From positions 57,655,169 through 57,719,168 of the forward strand of contig OX485806.1 in NCBI GenBank assembly GCA_950295325.1: a stretch of 64,000 nucleotides of DNA. Direction: 5' to 3'. The notes under the pieces were generated by a model that ran no database searches, was not told the origin of the DNA, and saw only the letters and a program-made list of their open reading frames with translations. The position numbers were made by a program, and so were the translations under genes. Positions 55,843 to 64,000 of this stretch are shown here, in pieces; the first letter of the stretch is position 1; every line of letters starts with the position of its first letter. Source of the DNA: Polytrichum commune (lineage: Eukaryota > Streptophyta > Polytrichopsida > Polytrichales > Polytrichaceae).

Positions 55843-57800
55843 CTATTCTTGTTCTAGTTCTGTTGTGTGGAGTTGGAAGTTTGCCTCTATGCTTTTGAGG
55901 TGAGCTCCTCCTTTTTTTTTCATTAGAAATAATGTTCGTGTTGTAGGTGATCTTATACAATCTTGGTATTTGATTATTTGTATGTCCTCTGCCCCACCGT
56001 GTTTGGCTACTATATGTTGTATGAGCCCTTTGTATACTTTTCCTAATCTATCGGAGTCGTTTAGTGCGTTTCTAAGTTGTTTACTAATACATCTTAGGTA
56101 GGCATTTTTAAATGAGAATGCTTCTAGTCCAAATAGATCATGTGGTAGTTGGGTTATTATATTTGATGTGCATTTGGGTAGACCACAGATTATTTTTTGG
56201 ATTCCAATTATTTTTTTGTCTAATTTTTTTATGGTTGGTAATGAATATGGGACTGCGTAGAAGCTATAGGCTATATCAGCTCTGATGACGGTATCCACCA
56301 TGCTTATTTTTTGTTTAATAATAGCTGGACATTTTGTTAGTTCTTTACATTGGTTTATTATTTTGGTCAACGTGATGTGTGTTTGGAGCTTCCATTTTAG
56401 TGAAGATACTAGTTGTATGTCTAAATAGACGTAGGGTTTGTTTTGGTGTAGGATAGGTAATGGTTGGTTCCTGTAGTTGATGTTTTGGGCTTGGATTTTG
56501 GCTTTGAATGTTTCCGGTTTTGTTTCTGATTTATTTGGGCATCTTGTGATGGCACATTTTGGAACTCCCAAATCCATTCCGGCCCATTCACAGTATTTGT
56601 CTAATTTGCTTAGTTGTGTTTGTATTGATTGGAGATTGCTTGTGATAGCATCCAGATCGTCTGCATATGCTGCCGAGCTGATTGTTAATTTGGACATACC
56701 AAATGTGTACCCATTCTTTCCTCTTTGTAGCCATCTTAGTAGAGGTTCTAGGAATATTAAGAAGAGGTATGGGCTGAGTGTGTCGCCTTGTATTATGCCT
56801 CTTTGTATTGGTATAGGTTTTGTCTTTCCAAAGTGTTCACAAGTGAATATGGTATTGGAGTTTGAGTAATTGTTTCCTATTAGGGTCACCGCATCTTCTG
56901 GGTATCCTATGTCTTTTGTTATCGCTAGCAGCCTTGCGTGATCGAGGGTACCGAAGGCATTTTTAAAGTCAATATATAGTAGGTATATATCTTAGTTTGT
57001 AAATCTTGCATCTTCTAGTGCTGCTATGAGGATTTGGAGTTGTCTGGACGTGTTTCTTTCTGCTCTAAATCCTTCTTGGCTACCGTGTAGGATTTGGTGT
57101 TTTTCCCCATATGTTGATAGTATGAATATTAGGGTACTTGTAAAGAATTTGTATATTGTGTTTGCAAGTGCAATTGGTCTATGATATGATAATTTTGAGG
57201 GGTGTCTTTTTTTATATAAGAGTATGATTAAGCTTATTTTTCATGATGTTGGAATTTGTTTTTGTTTGTAACAGTGGGAGAAGAATAGGAAGTATAGTTT
57301 GTGGAAGCTTTCGGGCATAATTTTTTATAATTATATTAGGAATTCTATCGGGATATGGTGTTTTGTTGTTTGCTAGGTTTTTAAGGCAAATGTCGTATAT
57401 TTCTTTGTCAAAGTATTCATGTAGTGGAATTTGTCGGTTTCCTCTCTTGTCGATGACAAATCCATCGAGGTCATGCCAGGGGTATTGTCTTACATCGCAT
57501 GTACAATATAGTATGTGTTCTAGTTGGTGGTAACATGTTGGTACTGTGGGTCTGTTGCTAATGGATTGTTGTTTGTGGATTTCGTTGGCTAAATCTATAG
57601 GGCTTGTTAGTATATTGTTGTCTTCGTCTGTAATGCAGTCGAGTGGGGGTGTTTCTTGGTTTTTGAAGACTCTTTTGTTAATTTTCTTTGGACTTTTTTC
57701 ATATAGTTGTCTGTATTTGGATATGGTTTTTTTGATGCATTCTTGGGTGTATTTTGTGGTAATTTTACGGGCATGTTTATTTGCGGTTTTGGCTATTTGG
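55843..57800 (-). pseudogene. LINE reverse transcriptase (copy 2)
   Basis: RT motifs on the minus strand: LANNKTPYPDRIPNIIIK, YHRPIALANTIYKFFTSTL, GSQEGFRAERNTSRQLQIL, IYLLYIDFKNAFGTLDHARL with the first Asp, RGIIQGDTLSPYLFLIFLEP, and SSAAYADDLDAIT with the catalytic DD, then WAGMDLGVPKCAIT and YLDIQLVSSLKWK. The longest clean piece is 55843-56889. A TAA just before DIYLLY and frameshifts upstream of 57250 inactivate it. The role is target-primed reverse transcription of element RNA. Confidence 0.9.
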
Positions 57801-58116
57801 GCTAGTGTTTTTATCCATTCATGTTGGTTAGGTTCTTGGTTTGGGGGGGTGGGATAACCACTTGGGTATGATTACTTAGTTCTTCTATGATTGGGTGTGT
57901 TGACCAGTTTGGTGAGTTTTTTATTTGGTAGATTGCTTTCCTAATTAAATGGTAGGTGGAGAGATGGTTTTTCCATTTTGTTTGTAGTTTTCTTGGTAGG
58001 AAACCTTCTTTTTGTGATGTTCGGTTTGTGAGGTCTGGGAGGGGTGGTGCGCTACACGTGTCTTGGATTTTTTCATAAATTTGTTGAATTAAGTGGTCTA
58101 ACTTAGTGCAAGATGT

Positions 58117-59132
58117 TTACCATTGTTCATTTGTTATTTGGTTGTTATTTAATGTGTTTGTGAGTTTGTTTATTTGGAGTGCATTTTCTTCAAAAAAATT
58201 TGTTTTGAATATTTCTATATTTGCTTGTGGGATGGGGTTTAGTAGCCTTGGTGGTTTTTTTGTTGTTGGTGGTGTACAACAAGCTATTAGTACATTTGGT
58301 GGTATCTGTAGTGTTACTGGGGAGTGGTCTAAATTTAGGTTATGGTCATTATTTGTTGTCGATGAGTATAGAGCATTGTTGGTTGTTTTAATGTAATATC
58401 CATCTATTAAGCTAGTTTGATTGTAGTCTTGATCCCCTTGTCTAGAGTATGAGCTATTTGTAGGGATATATGTGAGTTGGAGGTTATTCATAAATGTGTG
58501 TCATTCTATATCTTCAACTTGTGGTGGAGTTGTTACGTATTCATTTTGTCGTCCAATTAGGGCTATGTCTCTGTTAAAGTATCCGCATAGGATAAGTGTG
58601 TGGTTTGGGTGGTTAGTGTGTTGTTGTATGATGCTTTGTTGTATTATTGGTATAAGTCGTATGTCCTCTTCGTGTGATGGCATGTAGATGTGTATTATTA
58701 ACCATGGTTGTAGGGGTTGGTTGTAGGGGTTGGTTGTAGGGGTTGGTTGTTTATTTTTATTATTTGTAAGTATGGTGATATTGTAGCTTGAGTGGGGATT
58801 TTGGTGATGTTACCGGGATATGCGTATGATTTGTTTATGAGTATGAGGAGTCCACCTCTTGCAGGTGTATATGGCATTCTTTGTTGTATACATCTTGTTA
58901 ATGTATGTGTGTTGTTAAATATTAGTTTGTATTGTGGGAATAGGTTTTGTATGTACTTTGTGGATTTTGTTGCGGTTAATTTGGTTTCTTGTATAGTGAT
59001 GATTGCGGGGTTATTTGGTGTATATGATGTAAGTTGCTGGATGTTTGGTAGGGCTGTGTTTAATGACGAAGCGTTCCATGTAATTAAGTGTGTGTTGTGA
59101 TTTGTTGTTTGATTTTCTAGGGGGTACAACAT
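58117..59132 (-). pseudogene. LINE apurinic-like endonuclease (copy 2)
   Basis: Minus frames give, in order, HLITWNASSLNTALPNIQQL (Asn motif), NPAIITIQETKL (catalytic Glu), TPARGGLLILI, TLILCGYFNRDIALIGRQNE and LNLDHSPVTLQIP (terminal D-H motif). The G-D-F-N-x-D signature reads GYFNRD, so the metal-site Asp is replaced by Tyr. Frames shift near 58690 and 58500. The enzyme would nick target DNA. Member of the exonuclease-endonuclease-phosphatase family. Confidence 0.85.
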
Positions 59133-59725
59133 GGGTGTGTCGGGTAGTGGTGGGGGTGGGAATATTCATGTATCGGGTCTTTGCATTTTAAGGTTTTTGT
59201 GAGTAATTCTTCTCGTAAAAAGGGAAATTTGTTTGTTATTAGTTGTATATTTAAGGGTGCATTACTTTGTTTGATGTAGTTATATAGTTCTTTGTGGATG
59301 GTATTGGGTGGGTTGATAATGTCTTGATTTGTTTGTAAGAATTGGGTGTATGGGTGTGGGGTTGTGATGTGTCTTTCGGGTTGGTTTTGGAGTGCGTTCA
59401 TGCGTTCTAAAACTATTGTTGTCCAATCAGGTTCCGGGGTTTGTATTAATAAATGGTTGCATGTTTTTATTACTGGGCTAATTGTGGTAATTAGTGCGTA
59501 TAGTATACGTTGTGGTGGATGGTGTTGGTTTCTATAGATGTATCTTGATAGGTACGGGTAATTTATAATTGCTTCGTGGTGTTTGGGGTGTGTTAGGTTT
59601 ATGATAGGGAATAATTGTTTCGCTAGATGTTGGTATTCAGATTGTAATTTGATTGTGCATTCTATAAAATACCTTTTATATCTATTTTTGTGTGTGGTTG
59701 GGTGTGTTTGTAGGATGTTGGGCAT
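59117..59725 (-). other. LINE-encoded segment of unknown function
   Basis: A 200-codon open frame (MPNILQTHPTTHKNRYKRYF, through ISPVIKTCNHLLIQTPEPDW to HPCCTP) overlaps the start of the endonuclease in another frame. Rich in His, Thr, Pro, Gln owing to the A/C bias. May be the N-terminus of ORF2 or spacer. Confidence 0.4.
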
Positions 59726-60390
59726 GGGTCCCGGGTTGGTTTCAATGTCCCCACTTCGTAGTATTAGTAAGTGTAAGGAAAATGTTTGGATTATGAGAAG
59801 GTTTTTTCGTTCTTTATGTGGTGTGTATTGTTGTTTTTTATTTTTCTTTATTTTAGTGTCTACGTTTGTTATGTAGCTTGGGTGTTTAGTGGTTCTTTTT
59901 TGTGATTTTTTGGGATGCGTAATTCTGTATTTTTTTCTTTTTTTTTCTTTTTGTTCTTTATTTTGTTATTTTGCTTTTGGGCGAGGCCGGTAGGCCAAGC
60001 CCGTCTAAGGTGTTTTTTGTGGTTTGTGTTTTGTGTTTTTTTGTTTTGGTGTTTTGGGGGATTTCTTGAGGGGAGTGGGGTGATGTTGTGGGTTGTTGGT
60101 TTTGTAGTGATATGGTGTGCGTTTGTTTGTTTTCTTATTGTCATTGATATTTGATATGGTTTTGGTTTTGTATATGTGTTTTATTTATTTTGAGGGTGTG
60201 CTTTGGTTATGTTTATTTGTTTCTTATATTTGTTCGTAGGGTTTATGTTTACTTTTGTTAAGATTTTGCGTATATCATTTTGGTTTTTTGTTTGTTTGTT
60301 TTTGTTTGTTTTATTTGGTCATTGGTTTGGAGAGATGTTTTGTTTTTATTGTTGTGGTTGTTTTTTATAATTTTGGTTGTGTGTGTTTGT

Positions 60391-61491
60391 TTATGGTTTT
60401 GTTGGTTTTTGTTGGTTTCTTGGCTTGGTTTTATTTATTTTTTGGTTTTTTATGTGTGCATGTTTGGTTGCAGTGAGAGGCTTGGCTGTGGTGGGTATTA
60501 TGTTTCCTAATTGTTTGGATAAGAAGTATGTGTTTTTTGGGTTCGCTTTGTATGTTGGATGGAATCCGTATTTTTGGTGGAATTTGCATTTTTGGTGAGG
60601 TCTATATTTTGGATGGAATATGAGTCTTGGATGGGGTTTGCCTTTTGGGTGCGTGTAGTATTTCGTTTGATTATTGTTTTTGTGCGTGTGTAAGGTAAGG
60701 TAATTGTACTTGTATTCTATATGGTATTTTGGGCATTGTAGGGTATCATGTTTAGTATGATGGTATCTAGTATTATAGAGTATGGGCTTTGTTGTAGGTG
60801 TGTATATGATATTAGGGTGTTGTCGGGTTTCTTTGTTTTTTGGTGGTATATCTTTTTTTGCATGAGAGGTGTATTGTGGTTGTAGAGCGGCGTAGATGTT
60901 TTTATTAGAGAAATACATCGTGAGCTCTAATCTCATAGGTGATGGAGTAATTGAGTTGATGGGCCTTTGTTGATAATAGGTGTTAGATGGTCTATGTCTT
61001 GGTATGTTAATTGTGGTTTTGGTTTTTTGGTATGTTTTTGCTTTGTTGTTCTTTTCTTTTATCTTTATTTGTTTTTTATTTTCTGTATTGGCGAGGCCGG
61101 TAGGCCGAGTTCGTTTTATTTTAATGTGGTTCTTGTTAGTTTTTTGCATGGTATTTGTGTTTTGGTTTGTAGCAAAGTTTTGGGTGGGTTTGAGATTTGG
61201 GCGGGGTTTAAGTGTGTTTGGTTTAGTCGTATCTATTTTTTGATATTTTGTGAGTACATATTTGGTTGCGACAAAGGGGTTGATTGTGGTGGGTGTTATG
61301 TTTTCTAATTGTTTGGATAGGAAGTATGTGTATTTTGGATGTGCTTTGTATGTTGGATGGGGTTTGTATTTTTTGTGGAGTCTATATTTTTGATGAGGAC
61401 TATATTTTGGATGCAATATGTATTTTGTGTGGGGTTTGTATTTTGGATGTGCATAGTATTTCTTTTGAGTTTTGTCTTTGATAAACACCAA
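60391..61491 (-). repeat. His/Lys/Tyr hexapeptide repeats in a duplicated LINE segment
   Basis: An open frame of 366 codons holds two arrays of an 18-bp/6-residue repeat of the form x-H-P-K-Y-x: about seven units at 61330-61470 (AHPKYKPHTKYILHPKY) and about six at 60545-60665 (HPKGKPHPRLIFHPKY). Each is followed by TYFLSKQL and N-I-x-P-T-T. A further shared motif RPTGLA occurs at 61090-61110 and, out of this frame, WPTGLAQ at about 59985-60005. So a unit of about 0.8-1.1 kb is duplicated between ORF1 and ORF2. Confidence 0.75.
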
Positions 61492-62902
61492 TTTTTTCCT
61501 TTTTTCCTACAAATTTTTTGTATACAAAGGGGTTGAGGCATTCAACATTTGCACTACCATTGTGTCTAGTTCCATCTTGCTTATGGAACCAAATGGAGAC
61601 AACATTCTTGGTTCCAATTATCTTGCAAATTTCAAGAGATGTGTCATCTATGCTCATCAAGATGGGAAGGTTGTAGAAGGTGAGAGTTAAAGCTTCTTTC
61701 CTTTGTTTTTGCTCCAAGGTGAGAGAAGGCCATTTCTTCACTTGTCCTTCCAAAATTTCATGGTGTGTTGCAACTTGAAGTGCTTGAATTTTCTTGGCTT
61801 GTGAGGGGGTTGATGCAACAATGTAAGCATGGTTGTTGGGAGTGCCTTTTTGCACCTCTACAATCTCAAATTCATGACCTCTCCTAAAACTATTATCTTA
61901 AACATCTTTGAAGAGCATGTGTGAAGAGACATCAATCAAAGTTTCGCTAGTGATTTTGATTGAAAGGTTGTTGTTCCTAGCTATGGAGTGGTAAGTCTTA
62001 CATACCTTTCCAAGAGTACCTTGGGTTGATTTGGGGTCCAATTGTAGAATGAATGGTCTAAGTCCTTTCAACAAGGCCACATCATCAATTTCGGGGTGGA
62101 GAAAATGGAGTTTGGCAATTCCCGCCCAAACTCCTTTCTCCCCACCTCTCTTGACACTCATGCACATGATAGATATGGGCTCAATAAGGTTAGTGCCAAG
62201 TGGTATTTGCATAAACTCAAGTCTTTTCCTTACTAGTTCTTTCACATAGTTGTGTAGGAGAGGGGTGTTAGGTAATTGGAATTCAATAGCAACATGGAAG
62301 TCCAAAGCGAGACATATATTGGGATCAATTGGGATATCATATGGGATTTGTGTTAGGTTTAGGTGTTGTCCAAGGACACCATCCTCTCTCTTACCTGGGT
62401 AATAGATTTGGGATATCCTTGGGAAGGATATTGCGACCCCCTCAATTTCTTCCGCTTCCTTCCTTGGTACTCCCTTAAGTACCCTATCTTCAATGGATTC
62501 ACCATCGAAGAGCTCTTCCAACCCCTCTTCCATAGCCAATTTCTCCATGTTAGTGAAACCATACCAAAAATTTTGACGGAACCTTTGTTCCGGAACAATA
62601 GAATTTACCTGTGAGGCTTGTGGGCGTCGTTGTGGAGTTTGGTGTAGAGATTTATTCGGTGTTGTCTTCTCCCGGCTCCTCTTGGTGTCTATTTGCTTCG
62701 CAGCTTGATTCTCCTTTGCCTTCTCCGCTAAGAGCCGCATGAGGTTTTGTGAGGGTGTGTCTACCTCCATGTTGTCATCATCTCCAAAGATGGGTCGATA
62801 TGTGGAAGGTGATGCCATGTTTTGGTTGCGGTCATAGTGGGCAGCAGCTCCTTCTTTGTTAGTTGGTGTTGCCTCTGCACCGGCTCTGAATGGGTCAGAC
62901 AA
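61400..62902 (-). pseudogene. LINE ORF1 (RNA-binding gag-like protein), one internal stop
   Basis: ATG at 62902 opens MSDPFRAGAEATPTNKEGAA. One frame runs to a TAA at 61898 and resumes in the same frame or close to it to about 61400. The middle has QRFRQNFWYGFTNMEKLAME, ALDFHVAIEFQLPNTPLLHN and LVRKRLEFMQIPLGTNLIEP; after the stop EALTLTFYNLPILMSIDDTS and NVVSIWFHKQDGTRHNGSAN resemble an RRM-like beta-alpha-beta fold (G-S-A-x-V, F-x-N-L-P). Plant LINE ORF1 proteins usually carry RRM and often CCHC; no CCHC seen here. Expected role: RNA chaperone/RNP. Least decayed ORF of the element. Confidence 0.65.
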
Positions 62903-62929
62903 CAGTAGTACACAACAGCAGACATGTGC

Positions 62930-63240
62930 GGTAATTTCTGGAGTTTTTTGGATTTACCAGACTCTTGTGACTTGGGTCAGGGTTTTTCTGGGATGGGATT
63001 TCGGAGACTTCTGAGATGAGGTTTGGAGACTTCTGCGGTGTTGGGGACTCTAGGGTGAGGTAATTCCAGCAGCTAGGTGTGGGGGATTCTAATTTTTTTT
63101 CCTGGTGGTTTCGGGATTCTTCTAATTTCTGGTTTCGGAGCCTCTAGAGTGGGATTTTGAAGACTCTAATACTCTAATGTGAAATTTCAGGGACTCTAAG
63201 GCTCTGAGATTTTGTACACTCTCAGATGAATCTCTGTTGA
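62930..63240. repeat. Degenerate repeats in LINE 5' region
   Basis: GGAGACTTCTG(A/C)G, GGGATT(T/C), GGGACTCTA and AGACTCTAATACTCTAA words recur at 20-26-base intervals. No open frame. Probably 5' UTR monomer-like repeats. Confidence 0.6.
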
Positions 63241-63389
63241 GTAGCAACATTGTAGAGATAAAGGAAGTTATACACATCAACACTCAAACGGCACTTAAAT
63301 CGACAAGCATGCAACTTGGGAGGAAGGATTCATGAAGAGGAAGGAGAGCAACACCGAAGAGGAACGCCGAAGGAAGCTCGGCCATGGAG

Positions 63390-63478
63390 TTCGACCACGG
63401 CAATAGGGCCCTTTGCCACGGCATTACGTACCTTACGCGCGGTATTAGGCGCCCTTACCCACGGTAGTAGGGTGCCGA
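63390..63478. repeat. GC-rich degenerate tandem repeat
   Basis: (C)CACGGCAATAGGG, CCACGGCATTACG, CGCGGTATTAGG and CCACGGTAGTAGGG occur about 22 bases apart. GC content far above the flanks. Confidence 0.65.
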
Positions 63479-64000
63479 CAGCTTACAAAGGAATTCTAGT
63501 GTTAATCAAAGGACTTTAAAGGGATATATAGTAGGGGCATATTAAGGGGAGTATTAGGGATGTATTAGGAGTATATTAAGGGTGAATTAAGAGGGTTATA
63601 AAAATATATTAGAATATAAGATTTTGAGCATGAAGGGATATCAAAGAGACATAATTATGTATTTAGGATTGCATTGAGGATGAATGAATATCCAATGAAG
63701 CATGATTATGGAATAGGTAGAATATAGGATTTTGAGGAAGCACGATGATGGAATATATGGGAAATTGAGTTATTAAACTCAAGGAGACATTATGAAGACA
63801 TTAAGAGGAATATGGTACATTCTATTGGCATGATCATCAATCAATCAACATGAAGAATTGAGTGATCTCCAAAAAGAGTTTAGAATGTAGCCACAACAAG
63901 GAGTTAGGGAAATCTTGGAATTATGAACATCAAGGTGACGAAACGGTTGTAACCGTTTAGGATAAGAATCATCTACATATATCAAAGATAGTAAGTATCT
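63479..64000. other. Purine-rich tail of window, unassigned
   Basis: TATTAGG/TATTAAGG words recur at 63535-63620. GAGTTATTAAACTCAAGGAGAC at 63765 loosely resembles GAATTAATAACTCAAGGATG at 51007, hinting at the same gypsy-like element on both sides of LINE copy 2. Not proven. Confidence 0.3.

Larger units (their letters stand above)
52475..63250 (-). mobile_element. LINE copy 2, nearly full-length
   Basis: Minus strand, 5' to 3': ORF1 (62902-61400), a His/Lys/Tyr-repeat segment (61491-60391), a region of unknown function (59725-59117), endonuclease (59132-58117), RT (about 57800-55843), a methyltransferase-like retroelement domain (about 55140-54310), RNase H remnant and Cys/His knuckle, then the 3' UTR and (TATC)n tail at 52475-52493. 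The coding strand is strikingly A- and C-rich, giving the plus strand a G/T-rich look from 54 to 61.5 kb. The 5' end is not fixed: AACATCAAGG occurs at 52460-52469 and 63926-63935 and would extend the element to 63925 if it is the target duplication. Confidence 0.85.

Noticed and set aside
59915-61481. Plus-strand frames rich in Phe, Leu, Val, Cys that look like membrane proteins
   Set aside because: They are antisense shadows of the A/C-rich LINE coding strand; the minus frames contain the repeat modules and recognisable LINE domains.
1-64000. CRISPR arrays, rRNA or functional tRNA genes, bacterial operons
   Set aside because: No spaced identical repeats, no rRNA-like sequence, and the only tRNA-like boxes (52736-52789) do not fold into a complete tRNA; gene structure is eukaryotic.

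Overview
This window is nuclear DNA of a land plant, dominated by old and nested transposable elements. Evidence: plant-type Ty1/copia gag-pol fragments, a PIF/Harbinger element with a Myb/SANT-like partner ORF, a CACTA element with DUF4216/DUF4218-type transposase exons, GT-AG introns, AT-rich spacers, and no bacterial-style gene packing. Lineage is not proven. The LINE architecture (a methyltransferase-like retroelement domain plus RNase H) and a DD34E Tc1-like transposase make me lean to a non-flowering plant (fern, lycophyte, bryophyte or gymnosperm) rather than a typical angiosperm. I see no intact protein-coding TE; nearly every TE ORF carries stops or frameshifts.

Layout. 396-6802: a 5'-truncated LINE on the minus strand with an exact 13-bp target duplication, split by a complete 4.25-kb PIF/Harbinger element (2367-6617, TTA duplication). 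8290-11290: a copia element lacking RT/RNase H. 11573-12573: a decayed DD34E Tc1/mariner-type transposase. About 14.05-23.16 kb: the only convincing host gene, minus strand, many small exons, helical-repeat-like, identity unknown; this stretch is almost TE-free. 24.4-32.1 kb: a broken-up copia family (5' half inverted beside a 3' half, plus a scrambled copy), a gypsy scrap and a small poly-G-ended MITE. 33.06-33.98 kb: a 460-bp tandem duplication. 36622-43561: a CACTA element that kept the C-terminal transposase exons and otherwise carries exon-like host sequence (Pack-CACTA). 44359-45019: a non-autonomous hAT element. 46872-48122: a second poly-G/C-ended element. 50.4-52.5 kb: probable 5' LTR, primer-binding site and decayed gag of a Ty3/gypsy-like element. 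52.5 kb to at least 63.2 kb: a second, nearly full-length copy of the same LINE family (minus strand; ORF1, His/Lys/Tyr-repeat segment, endonuclease, RT, methyltransferase-like domain, damaged RNase H, Cys/His knuckle), with a tRNA-derived SINE-like unit in its 3' region. A separate unclassified repeat family recurs at about 24.4, 31.5, 34.5, 45.9, 49.5 and 50.0 kb.

How the parts relate: nested insertions give relative ages (LINE copy 1 is older than the Harbinger). The two LINE copies can be used to annotate each other: copy 1 keeps RNase H catalytic motifs that copy 2 has deleted, and copy 2 supplies the 5' modules copy 1 lacks. Most nonsense changes look like C-to-T or G-to-A transitions, as expected of long-methylated plant repeats. 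All coordinates of element edges are exact where a target duplication is quoted and approximate otherwise.
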